Shown here: positions 34,093 to 42,535 of the stretch, one piece after another
Layout: every line of letters starts with the position of its first letter
How positions within the stretch are numbered: position 1 is the first letter of the stretch
DNA from: Pedobacter miscanthi
GTDB taxonomy: Bacteria; Bacteroidota; Bacteroidia; Sphingobacteriales; Sphingobacteriaceae
DNA: 64,000 bases
Assembly (NCBI RefSeq): GCF_003315595.1
Contig: NZ_QNQU01000023.1
Coordinates: 54,220-118,219, forward strand
Direction of reading: 5' to 3'
Notes under the pieces: model-generated
What the model was told of the DNA's origin: nothing
What the model saw: only the letters and a program-made list of their open reading frames with translations
Databases searched by the model: none
Translations under genes and position numbers: made by a program

Positions 34093-34162
34093 TTTATCTA
34101 AACATAATTTTAGACAAATCTAAATTTAAATTTAAATATATCAAATTAAATATTTAGATAAA
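34093..34162 (-). promoter_or_regulatory. Candidate metal-repressor operator cluster of the TonB receptor gene
   Basis: TTTAGA-N4-TCTAAA, a perfect 6+6 palindrome, at 34108-34123; related TTTATCTAAA at 34093-34102 and TTTAGATAAA at 34153-34162. The form is like DtxR/MntR/IdeR boxes. The identity of the regulator is inference. Confidence 0.5.
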
Positions 34163-34163
34163 T

Positions 34164-34492
34164 ACAATAAACAGGGAGATAAGTGTTTTGCGTAGGGCGA
34201 TAAGCGATCCAATAAAACAACACAAATTCCTGTATTTAAATAAAATACAAGAGAATACATCAAAGATATTTTCACAATAGTTCTGCGTAAACCTTGTTAA
34301 ATCTGAAGGAAACCCATAGCGAAATACCCCCGCTGATTTCACTGATCAACGGAGAAGTAGTTATTTTAGATCGGACGAATTCTATTAAATCCTGACCACG
34401 AAGTAGCTATTGGCCCTTTAAAAAAATAAAGACGACTAATAAAAACAAATTCGGGAGGACGAAATCAATAAGAAAAAGTAGCTGTATTTATT
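34164..34492. other. Intergenic stretch without recognised features
   Basis: AT-rich DNA between the divergent... in fact same-strand FtsX gene end (34493) and the TonB receptor promoter. No frame, hairpin with T run, or known repeat was seen. Confidence 0.4.
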
Positions 34493-36883
34493 TTATTCGT
34501 ATTTAAGCGCATCAACAGCATTGGCCTTTGCTGCACGGTACGACCTGAAGCTTACAGTAAGCAATGTGAGCACCATTGACGTAGCCATGGCCAGTGTAAA
34601 TGGCCAAATACCCATTGAAACACGGTAAGCAAAGCCCGAAAGCCATTTATTGGCCAAAATATATGCCAATGGCCATGCGACCAGGTTGGCGATAAAAACC
34701 ATTTTGATAAAAGAACTGTTCAGCATTTTTACCAGCTCTGCAGTGGTAGCACCAAGTACTTTTCTGATTGCCATTTCGCGTGTGCGCTGGGCCGCTACAA
34801 AAGAAATCAGTCCGAAAAGGCCTATAAACGAAATAAACATAATTATACCTGCAAATATTCTGAACAGGAGGCCTGTAATACGATCAGACTCGTAATACCT
34901 ATTAATATCATCGTCCAGAAATTTTGCACTGTATACTTCATTTGGGAAACTGCTTTTCCAAAGTGCTTCAATCTCCTTCATGGCCGGTACCATCTGTTTG
35001 GCATCCAGTTGAAGGCCCATATTGTAATATTGTCGTTTCTCCTGGTAAAAAACCATGGGAGATATTTTTTCCTTAAGCGATTGATCGTTAAAATCTTTTA
35101 CCACCCCAACTATAGGCCCTGTTCTTCCATTCTGCGAAATTACTTTACCTAGCGCCAACTGTGGATTGGCAATACCTATTTTCTTCACAAAAGTTTCGTT
35201 TGCGATGTAGGCATTTGCTGTATCGCTTTTTGCGTATACTTTACCTGCGATGAACTGTAAACCAAAAAGATCAAAATAATGCTCATCACTCATGGTTAAG
35301 CGAACTTCAAAATCCTTGTTTTCCCGGCCATCAACATAGAAATTTGTGGTGTTCATGCTACCCGAAAGCGGTGGTCGCACAAAATAACTCAATTTCTCTA
35401 CTCCGGGCACATGCAGCAATTTTTCCCTGAACAGTTGCTGACGGCTGATACTTGCACTATCGCCCGGAAAACCAACCATCACCATAGCATCTTTTTTGAA
35501 ACCGAGCGGTTTTTCCCTTACATATTCCATCTGTCTGATGACAACAACAGTGGCAATAATGAGTACAATGGTAATGCTGAACTGTACCACAATCAAGATC
35601 ATCCTTAAGTTTAGGTTCCCGGAATGGATGCGTACCTTATTTTTGATGGCCAGGGCAGGGCTAAATCCCGAAATAATCATTGCCGGATAAAAGCCGGCCA
35701 AAAAGCTAACCACCAAAACCAGGAGAACCAGAAAAACAAAAATACAAGGATCTGAAAATAGTGACAACGAAACCTGCCCTTTGAAAAGCTGCGATAAAAA
35801 TGGGAGCATTAATTCGGAGAAAATACAGGCCAAAAGCATAGAAATAACGGCTATGGTTGTTGTTTCGGCCAGGAACTGAATAACAAGCTGCTTGCGCATG
35901 GCACCCATTACCTTACGTACCCCAACTTCTTTTGAGCGGTTAACAGATTGGGCCGTAGCCAGATTGATAAAATTGATACAGGCGGTAACCATTAAAAAAA
36001 GACCGATAACGGCAAGGCCATAAATTTCTTTTTTAGTGATATTTGTTTGTGCGAAATTACCATAACGTTCGCTAAAGTGAATATCAGTTAATGGTTGGAG
36101 GTGACTATGCTGATTACCGGCGAGTTTTTTCTGCTTTAAATATTTATTGTTCATCCTTGCCAACGATTGCTCGAATAAAGCCATAGAAGCTCCAGGCTTT
36201 AACAATACAAAACATTCGTTATAAGTACTTACCGAATCCCAATCCTGATTTTTGTAACCATAAAAAGTGGGGTAACTGATCATAATTTCCAAAGGAATAC
36301 TGCAACTGGCAGGCATATCAGCAATTACCCCAACCACCCTCAACTGGATGGAATTCCAAAAAGTAAAACTTTTACCAACAGCCTGTTGGGCAGAGCCAAA
36401 TAAAGTTATAGCTGTTTTTTCTGAAATAACTGCGGTATTGGGTTCTGAAAATGATTTTGTGGGCTTACCAAAAAGCCATTTTACCTGAAGGATATCGAAC
36501 AAACCAGCTTCTGTAAAATAAACATCCTTTACGGCCTTAAAATGCTCGGTACCATCGCCATTGCGTACCAATACTACGCCGCCATTCCGCGAAATCCTGG
36601 CAATTTTATCTATGCCTACAAGCTCTTCTTTAGCTGCAGGGGCAAAAGGTAAAGGCACACCGGCAGAGTAATCATCAAAATTATTGTATTTCCAATCGGT
36701 TACAAACCTGAATATCCGATCGGCATCTTTGAAATGTTTATCATAGCTCAACTGAAACTGAATAAAAATAAAGATCAAAATGCAACTCGTCATTCCGATG
36801 GAGAGACCGAGGATATTAATGAGTGCGTATGATTTATTCCTTAACAGGTTTCTAAAAGCAATTTTCAGGTTTAATTTAAACAT
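34493..36883 (-). CDS. Large FtsX/MacB-type ABC permease (Bacteroidetes form)
   Basis: 796 residues from ATG 36883 (MFKLNLKIAFRNLLRNKSYALINILGLSIGM, a standard N-terminus for this group). Two MacB-PCD/FtsX halves: helix at about 20-45, periplasmic domain, three helices about 285-420, a further helix at about 430-455 (LNLRMILIVVQFSITIVLIIATVVV), second periplasmic domain, three final helices (about 675-790) ending AKANAVDALKYE. Such proteins act with a LolD/MacB-like ATPase in antimicrobial or peptide export. No ATPase is adjacent. A longer frame to 36970 is rejected because its first 29 codons have no homology-like features. Confidence 0.9.
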   Translation of the reverse strand: MFKLNLKIAFRNLLRNKSYALINILGLSIGMTSCILIFIFIQFQLSYDKHFKDADRIFRFVTDWKYNNFDDYSAGVPLPFAPAAKEELVGIDKIARISRNGGVVLVRNGDGTEHFKAVKDVYFTEAGLFDILQVKWLFGKPTKSFSEPNTAVISEKTAITLFGSAQQAVGKSFTFWNSIQLRVVGVIADMPASCSIPLEIMISYPTFYGYKNQDWDSVSTYNECFVLLKPGASMALFEQSLARMNNKYLKQKKLAGNQHSHLQPLTDIHFSERYGNFAQTNITKKEIYGLAVIGLFLMVTACINFINLATAQSVNRSKEVGVRKVMGAMRKQLVIQFLAETTTIAVISMLLACIFSELMLPFLSQLFKGQVSLSLFSDPCIFVFLVLLVLVVSFLAGFYPAMIISGFSPALAIKNKVRIHSGNLNLRMILIVVQFSITIVLIIATVVVIRQMEYVREKPLGFKKDAMVMVGFPGDSASISRQQLFREKLLHVPGVEKLSYFVRPPLSGSMNTTNFYVDGRENKDFEVRLTMSDEHYFDLFGLQFIAGKVYAKSDTANAYIANETFVKKIGIANPQLALGKVISQNGRTGPIVGVVKDFNDQSLKEKISPMVFYQEKRQYYNMGLQLDAKQMVPAMKEIEALWKSSFPNEVYSAKFLDDDINRYYESDRITGLLFRIFAGIIMFISFIGLFGLISFVAAQRTREMAIRKVLGATTAELVKMLNSSFIKMVFIANLVAWPLAYILANKWLSGFAYRVSMGIWPFTLAMATSMVLTLLTVSFRSYRAAKANAVDALKYE

Positions 36884-37331
36884 AGGTTGAGATGTTTTGA
36901 TTGATGACGCTATTCTTATGCCAAATAAAGATAGGCGCCCTGAACAGGTATTTAAAACACTATATGGCAATCAATTGAAAAGCACATGTTCGAAAATGGA
37001 CATATCTATGTACATAAACGAACAGCTTATGATTAGAGAAAATGAATCTGGCAATACAAATTTACCCGTGCTTACTACTAAAAAGTTACATTTTGGTTTT
37101 ACAAAAAAAATCGTCAACCAGCTAAAGGAAACCTATTGTTTATTAATGCATTAACGATCTGCCAAAATATTGCTTCAGAAATCTTTTCAACATTTTAATA
37201 CGTATACTGTTAAAGCTACAGTTATTATGTTTATCATTGGGAACAGAAGAGTAAACCCCAGCTATATACCCGAAGGAAGTGCTGTAACCTAAAGGAGTTG
37301 TTAAACAGTGCTAAACCCATAAGAGAATAAT
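36884..37331. other. Intergenic stretch between divergent genes
   Basis: About 450 bp between the FtsX permease (minus) and the MaoC-like gene (plus). A short open frame at 36897-37154 has no protein-like features. No perfect TAnnTTTG or repeat seen. Confidence 0.4.
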
Positions 37332-37790
37332 ATGTTGGTGATCAACAATTTTGAAGAATATCAATCACACCTTGGTAAAGAACTAGGTGTTTCACAATGG
37401 CATACAATTGATCAGGAGCAGATCAATAAATTCGCCGATGCCACCTTAGATCATCAGTGGATACATACCGATCCGGAAAGGGCCCAGAATGAAGGACCAT
37501 TTAAGGCAACAATTGCGCACGGATACCTTACACTATCGTTAATTCCCTATTTATGGAAGCAGATTGCAGATGTACGTAACATTAAAATGGAGATCAATTA
37601 CGGTATTGAAAGTTTTAGGTTCGGACAGGCAGTTCTGGTAAATAACGAGATACAACTAAAGGCAAAATTAAAATCCATCAGTAATTTGAGAGGCATTACA
37701 AAAGTTACCATTCAGGCTACTTTGGTGATAAAAGATCAGCCTAAACCGGCCTATGTGGGCGATGTGGTCTTTTTATATCATTTTGTATAA
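37332..37790 (+). CDS. MaoC-like (R)-specific enoyl-CoA hydratase/dehydratase
   Basis: 152 residues, a hotdog-fold hydratase. The catalytic motif is INKFADATLDHQWIHTDPERA, with the conserved D-x-x-x-x-H dyad of R-hydratases, followed by GPFKATIAHGYLTLSLIPYL. N-terminal about 20 residues (EYQSHLGKELGVSQWHTIDQEQ) are as in nodulation protein N-like members. It probably hydrates a trans-2-enoyl-CoA; pathway partners are not nearby. Confidence 0.9.
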   Translation: MLVINNFEEYQSHLGKELGVSQWHTIDQEQINKFADATLDHQWIHTDPERAQNEGPFKATIAHGYLTLSLIPYLWKQIADVRNIKMEINYGIESFRFGQAVLVNNEIQLKAKLKSISNLRGITKVTIQATLVIKDQPKPAYVGDVVFLYHFV

Positions 37791-37949
37791 ATTCTGCGGT
37801 GATCTGCTGGAGATACTGTGTTAAATTTTATTTTTCCCGCTGATTGAAGAAGATTTTCGCAGGATTATTTTAGATTTTTGCTGTCTATTGGAAAACAATT
37901 CAGTATAAAATACGTTAAAACTATATCTAAAAATCATTAAACTCAAGAT

Positions 37950-38183
37950 ATGGACAACATCATCACCCCTGGCCAATTAATTACCAATCACTCTAATAAC
38001 GGTAACAAAGCAACTTTAAAGGTTGGAAGCAAGTTTCAGTGGGACCAAAAATATGCTTCGAAAGAGGCGCCTTCATTTGAGTCGTTTATTAGTGAAATCG
38101 ATAATTTTTATAACTACAAATTGGTTTCAGGCTATGATGGAGCTGTTGGACAGAACATTTACATGGTAACCGGAGTGAAATAG
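37950..38183 (+). CDS. Small protein of unknown function
   Basis: 77 residues from ATG 37950, no signal peptide or membrane segment, beginning MDNIITPGQLITNHSNNG and ending QNIYMVTGVK. The Lys/Trp/Tyr-rich middle (KVGSKFQWDQKYASKEAPSFESFISEIDNFYNYKLVSGYDG) looks like a folded alpha/beta domain. Not recognised. It is convergent with the Imm-5-type gene, 38 bp apart. Confidence 0.6.
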   Translation: MDNIITPGQLITNHSNNGNKATLKVGSKFQWDQKYASKEAPSFESFISEIDNFYNYKLVSGYDGAVGQNIYMVTGVK

Positions 38184-38221
38184 ATAATGATCAATCAGCG
38201 TTGACAAGATGGATTAGGATA

Positions 38222-38692
38222 TTACTCATTATTTAAAATTTCCTGCTTCAACGCTTCTAATTGCCATTCCCTTTCTTTCTTAATTCTGTTTAAATCATCA
38301 GGAAAAGCTAATCCTATGGTTTTAATGGCGTAATCAGCACAAACCATGGCGTGTTCTCTCATGTGCCCCACGGCTACTGCCTGCCCTGCTGTTCTGATGG
38401 CGTTCTTTCCTACACTGGTTTCGCGTTTGCGTGCAACCGCATGGATTTTAAAGCCGGCTTTTCGGACCTCATGAACCGTTGCCTTTCCAACCTGCCATTG
38501 TTCGTTAACTTTGAAACCAGCTTCTATAACCGAAAAATCAATGTTTTCATTTTTAGCCAAAGGCAGGATATGTTTTGCGCAGTTAATGGCCCATTTTGCC
38601 AAAATTACCTGATTAGCATTATCGTTAAGTTTATCTATTTCGATACGCAGATTGGGGTAATCGGAGAATTTAATTTTTGACTGGCTGGGCAT
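38222..38692 (-). CDS. Imm-5-type putative immunity protein
   Basis: 156 residues, all helical. The pattern ILAKWAINCAKHILPLAKNEN at about 30-50, VGKATVHEVRKAGFKIHAVARK, and AIRTAGQAVAVGHMREHAMVCADYAIKTIG (about 105-135) is the Imm-5 'putative immunity protein' plan: W-A..CA-H-x-L-P-L, then A-G-x-A-V-A-x-x-H-x-x-x-H-A-x-x-A-x-x-A-x-K. Family members are predicted to neutralise polymorphic toxins but have also been found alone. Here it follows the exported NLP-like gene on the same strand, 68 bp after its stop, with a terminator in between. Confidence 0.75.
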   Translation of the reverse strand: MPSQSKIKFSDYPNLRIEIDKLNDNANQVILAKWAINCAKHILPLAKNENIDFSVIEAGFKVNEQWQVGKATVHEVRKAGFKIHAVARKRETSVGKNAIRTAGQAVAVGHMREHAMVCADYAIKTIGLAFPDDLNRIKKEREWQLEALKQEILNNE

Positions 38693-38720
38693 GGATTTTA
38701 ATTAGAAATAAAATAGCATG

Positions 38721-38753
38721 CAAAAAATTAGCCAGCATTTACTGCCGGCTAAT
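38721..38753 (-). terminator. Rho-independent terminator between the NLP-like and Imm-5 genes
   Basis: On the minus strand ATTAGCCGGC pairs with GCTGGCTAAT (one mismatch), then TTTTTT. It would end most transcripts of the NLP-like gene before the Imm-5 gene. Confidence 0.75.
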
Positions 38754-38760
38754 CTAATAT

Positions 38761-39705
38761 TTAGTTTATGCTTCCAATCTGTGTTCCTTCGGGGAAATCG
38801 CTCTGGCTGCAGCCATCGCTACCCGTAATACCGGCAGTACCGCTACACGAAGAGAAACTCCAGTAAGCCCTGTAACGGTATAACGGACCTTTACCAATTC
38901 CACCAAAGTTGCCATTAAAGCTAAATTGAGCACTGTTACAGCTAATTTCATACAAGCTATTGTTCCAGGTAAGTACTTCATCGGCACTTCCGTTCGGATT
39001 TCTATAATCGCCATAGTAAGTACAATCGTAACCCGGGAAAGAAACGCTGTTGCCGAAGTGATAAGAACCATGTGCCTTTTTACCTACAAAAACCGGCGGA
39101 CGGGTTCCGGCAGCAATATTCCTGTAATCTTTGGTATACCAGCCACTATGCTGAAAATAGGTAACGGTAACAATGCGGTTGGTTTGCGTATTTACCTGTA
39201 CTACTACATGTTCCCAATCATAATCATGTCCGCCCAGGTTGGCAAAACAGGTTGATTGGGTTTTGTAAGTCCACCAGAAATCGATAAATACCTTGTTCGG
39301 ACTATTTGGATGTTGCTGAACTTCGTAATAAGTAGGAAAACTTTTGCTTCTTGGTGCGGTGCGGTTAACCATAACCAATGTTCCGTTACAAACAATACTG
39401 TTCTGATCGGTGCTTGCCCAAATGTCTTCAACAGAGGTTGGGTAATCCGGTGCTGCACGATCGAACTTTAAAATTGGCGAGAATGTCCAGGCAAGATCAA
39501 ATGCTGTGGAACCGGTGATTTTAGAACCGCTTTCCTGACAATCAGCGCACATAAACTGTGCACCTGTGCGGTTTGCCTCTACCGTGCTTGTAGTGGTTGG
39601 CTTTTTTAATGTTGTGGTTTCAGTGTTGGTGTGCTCATCTTTCTTGCACTGTGTGAGGGCAATAGCTAGCGCTACCATCGCGATCAATGGGATTTTTGTT
39701 TTCAT
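38761..39705 (-). CDS. Exported (probable lipo-) protein with NLP-like GH..DWE motif
   Basis: 314 residues. N-terminal signal with LTQC20 as a loose lipobox, then a Thr-rich linker (about 25-45). The domain (about 60-310) holds GHDYDWEH at 159-166, matching five of seven positions of the GHRHDWE heptapeptide of NPP1/Nep1-like (NLP) cytolysins, and later histidines (H186 in FQHSGWY, H212/H216 in AHGSYH) that could help bind metal. Vps62/DUF946-like folds share D-x-E-x motifs and are an alternative. It has 10 Cys, compatible with disulfides. Toxin activity is inference; the gene is next to an Imm-5-type protein. Confidence 0.7.
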   Translation of the reverse strand: MKTKIPLIAMVALAIALTQCKKDEHTNTETTTLKKPTTTSTVEANRTGAQFMCADCQESGSKITGSTAFDLAWTFSPILKFDRAAPDYPTSVEDIWASTDQNSIVCNGTLVMVNRTAPRSKSFPTYYEVQQHPNSPNKVFIDFWWTYKTQSTCFANLGGHDYDWEHVVVQVNTQTNRIVTVTYFQHSGWYTKDYRNIAAGTRPPVFVGKKAHGSYHFGNSVSFPGYDCTYYGDYRNPNGSADEVLTWNNSLYEISCNSAQFSFNGNFGGIGKGPLYRYRAYWSFSSCSGTAGITGSDGCSQSDFPEGTQIGSIN

Positions 39706-40271
39706 AATTTTTGGTTAGAATGTGATTTTTTATTAAAGATTATTAAAAAATCAAAAGAATCCGATAGATGATAAGATCATAATGATGGACAATACCCGCT
39801 TTCTATTTTAAAAGTATCGCCAGTAGGGATTATTTCATCAAAAAGAATAAGATGAATGAAAATCGACATTAACAAACACTGTTTTAATGAATTATAAAAT
39901 TCATTTGGGCTGTATTTTACCTTAAACCAAAAGATTTCCTCATCACTTAATTTTTATGCGATTTTTATTTTTTAAAACTGCGGAAAAATCGATACACGTT
40001 TCACCTTAATAATTACTCTCTCTTTAATTATTGATCATCAAATCTTTACCACACACGATTTATAAGCTTATATGGTTCTTACAATACTTATATGGTCAAA
40101 TGGAAAACGGATAGTAACAACTTAAACTTTCTCAAGCGCCTCGGGGTAGAGTAAATTTGAGTTGCACATTTCCCTTAGAGATTTTAACTCACCTACATTT
40201 TACACAGTGATCATCAAAAACGCTATTCGGATTCGATAGCTACCGGATAAAGTTGAAGATAAGATGTTATT
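39706..40271. other. Intergenic stretch carrying a family C palindrome copy
   Basis: No coding frame. At 40061-40100 there is tataagcttatatggttctta then caatacttatatggtcaaat, the family C words also found at 4715-4780. The rest is AT-rich and without a clear signal. Confidence 0.5.
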
Positions 40272-40883
40272 TTAAATACCTGTTTGCGGCACATAACCAG
40301 CCCTGAACATATTTACAACTGATTTTGGGGTTAGTACCGTAATCTTATCCAAATCGGGTAATGGCATGGATTTTTCATAACCTGCAGGTGTCCAGAAGTG
40401 TAGTTGGGTATCTTTTAGTAAATAAGCTTGATCCTGGTAAATCACAAAAGTACCATCAGGAAGATCAGCTAATTTTTCCCGCCAGGTAACTTTGATTTTA
40501 TTGGACGTAACTCTTTCCTGGTGGAGAATATCATCGATTTTAGAGACCGGGGTTTTCATATCAAATCGATATTCAGGATTACCTTTAAGCCAATAGGTTT
40601 TAAATCGCTGATGATCTTCGTAACGGCATTGAAAGCAAGGGCGGTGACCGGCAGCGTATGCGGTGGCTTCATCTAAAAAGAATAATTCTGTCCAGCGGTT
40701 GGGTTGCATTACCTCGCGATGTCTTCCCCTGAATTCCAATACGCAGGTAATCCAGGCTTTAATTTTATAGGAACGGATAATTTCCTGTTTTTCGTTATGC
40801 AATACGCCACGATTACCCAGCCACAGGCCACGGTGTGGTGTTCTGATGATTTCGCCGGATGGATTTACCCTGTTTTGAAGCAT
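40272..40883 (-). CDS. Conserved protein of unknown function with HRPCFQCR motif
   Basis: 203 residues, no signal or membrane segment. It opens MLQNRVNPSGEIIRTPHRGLWLGNRGVLH, then IKAWITCVLEFRGRHREVM, TELFFLDEATAYAAGHRPCFQCR and ends VVNMFRAGYVPQ. The same layout is, to my knowledge, present in alpha-proteobacterial and Bacteroidetes proteins without assigned function. The HRPCFQCR C-x-x-C and nearby His could bind Zn. No operon partner. Confidence 0.72.
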   Translation of the reverse strand: MLQNRVNPSGEIIRTPHRGLWLGNRGVLHNEKQEIIRSYKIKAWITCVLEFRGRHREVMQPNRWTELFFLDEATAYAAGHRPCFQCRYEDHQRFKTYWLKGNPEYRFDMKTPVSKIDDILHQERVTSNKIKVTWREKLADLPDGTFVIYQDQAYLLKDTQLHFWTPAGYEKSMPLPDLDKITVLTPKSVVNMFRAGYVPQTGI

Positions 40884-40940
40884 GGAGCTGATGAAGTAAA
40901 TTGGGTTTAAATTTAACTAAATTACCCATATCCTAAGGAT

Positions 40941-41388
40941 TTAACCACAGATGGACACAGAAAACCACAGATGAGGACAAAATTCCCCCATCCGTGTGTA
41001 TCCTTTTTATCTGTGGTTAATTATTATTTAGAATTTCAGTCGGTGTAACACCGACCACTTGACAAAAGATCCATCGACTCCGCTCAGTATGACAACACGA
41101 ACAAAACGTCATCTCGACCGAAGCATAGCGGAGTGGAGAGATCTATCTCGAAGCAGATTTAACTGCGCTGAGCATTTACGTGGTTCTCGACCATGTTAGA
41201 ATATCGGTCGGTGTGACGCCGACCGATAGGTAAAAGGTCTTAGCGAGACGCTAAGACCAGTTGGCAGGTACGGTCTATCCCGCTTTAAGGGAACGCATCT
41301 TAATGCGGACGCATGGTAGCGATCGTTGTAAAATTGCTTTGTCGGCTGAAAAAGCCTCCTAGCAATGACGACTTATTCCATAACTTAC
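40941..41388. repeat. Repeat island with at least five hairpins of three families
   Basis: In order: 40941-41020, family D, arms TTAACCACAGAT and ATCTGTGGTTAA (12 bp, perfect); 41038-41059, family B, GTCGGTG/CACCGAC; 41107-41191, family A (cgtcatctcgaccgaag...); 41204-41226, family B, TCGGTCGG/CCGACCGA; 41236-41258, GGTCTTAGCG/CGCTAAGACC around AGA. The remainder to 41388 has no frame. Confidence 0.82.
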
Positions 41389-42528
41389 TTACTCCTCTCC
41401 ACTATTTTTCATTTTCATCAATATGGCGTAAGCATTTTTGGTTACGATGCTACCTAACTTATTTTTTGTTTTAATTTCTGTAAATCCATCAAGGCTGGCA
41501 CCGGTTTCTACGGGTATCATTTTATAGTGGTAGTTACCCAGATCGGTAAAAACATAATATTTATTTTCCCACTTCACAATGGCATCTTCAGGAGCTGTTT
41601 CTACCAATGCGTTTGATACAGCGATTGATGCATTTAAAAAAGTTCCAGGCAAGAGTTTGCTGTCGGCATTTTCGAGATCGCAATGTACGCTCGTGGTACG
41701 ATCATCTTCGATACTGGGTGTAATCAGGTGTATTTTTGCCAGGTATTTTTTATCAGGGTTGGCTGAAGTGCTACAAACAATCTTTTGACCAACCTTCAGA
41801 TTTACCGCATCTTTTTCGAATATGGTAAGGTTGGCATGTAATGCTCCCGGACTAATTAGCTCGAAAAGGATATCAGATGAATTAACATACTTACCGGCAT
41901 TAGTATTTACCTTGGTAACATAACCGCTAATGGGAGCGTATATTCTGATACTCCTGCTAATGTTATCCTCATTTAAAACATTAGGATTAATATCGATCAA
42001 CCTTAATTTTTCGGCCAGCGATTTAACCAGAACTTTCTGGTTATTAAAATCACTTTCGGTCTGTTGGAAAATCTTATCGCTGGTGGCTTTCGTCTGATTT
42101 AAACCTTTTTGGCGGATGTAATCAGCTGATGCAAATTTAAGCCTGTTTTTTGCGGTAAGATAATCCTGTTGCAACTGGATGTACTGCTGATCTTCTACAA
42201 TGGCCAATACTGCACCTTTTTTCACCATCATGCCTGGGATGAGCATCATTTTTTTGATGTAACCTCCCATGGGTACACTTACTGAATAGGTATTTTCTGG
42301 TGGTACATCCACTACCCCATTTACATTAATGGTGTTATGCATGCTTTTGGTTTCGGGTTGACCAACTACGATACCTGCATTTTTAACCTGCGCGGCACTT
42401 AACTGTACCTCATCGGCATTTACCTGTACTGTTTTCTCGGCCGGAATTTCTTTCTCATTTTTATCGGAGCTGCTACAGGCTGCTAAAACAGCCATCAATA
42501 TTAGCCCACTTATTAATTTATGCTTCAT
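41389..42528 (-). CDS. RND efflux periplasmic adaptor (CusB/CzcB-type), lipoprotein
   Basis: 379 residues. Lipobox LAAC at about 15-18, then the membrane-fusion plan: beta-barrel/lipoyl half (VSVPMGGYIKKMMLIPGMMVKKGAVLAIVEDQQYIQLQQDYL), alpha hairpin with long coiled helices (about 120-190), second lipoyl half (RIYAPISGYVTKVNTNAGKYV), and C-terminal barrel. It links the inner pump to the outer channel. It begins 7 bp after the stop of the pump-channel fusion gene, so it is co-expressed with it. Metal (Cu, Zn, Co) is inferred from family and neighbours. Confidence 0.92.
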   Translation of the reverse strand: MKHKLISGLILMAVLAACSSSDKNEKEIPAEKTVQVNADEVQLSAAQVKNAGIVVGQPETKSMHNTINVNGVVDVPPENTYSVSVPMGGYIKKMMLIPGMMVKKGAVLAIVEDQQYIQLQQDYLTAKNRLKFASADYIRQKGLNQTKATSDKIFQQTESDFNNQKVLVKSLAEKLRLIDINPNVLNEDNISRSIRIYAPISGYVTKVNTNAGKYVNSSDILFELISPGALHANLTIFEKDAVNLKVGQKIVCSTSANPDKKYLAKIHLITPSIEDDRTTSVHCDLENADSKLLPGTFLNASIAVSNALVETAPEDAIVKWENKYYVFTDLGNYHYKMIPVETGASLDGFTEIKTKNKLGSIVTKNAYAILMKMKNSGEE

Positions 42529-42535
42529 TCGGATG

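Noticed and set aside
36897..37154. 85-codon plus-strand frame before the MaoC-like gene
   Set aside because: No domain or signal; overlaps the start region of the FtsX gene; composition is not coding-like.
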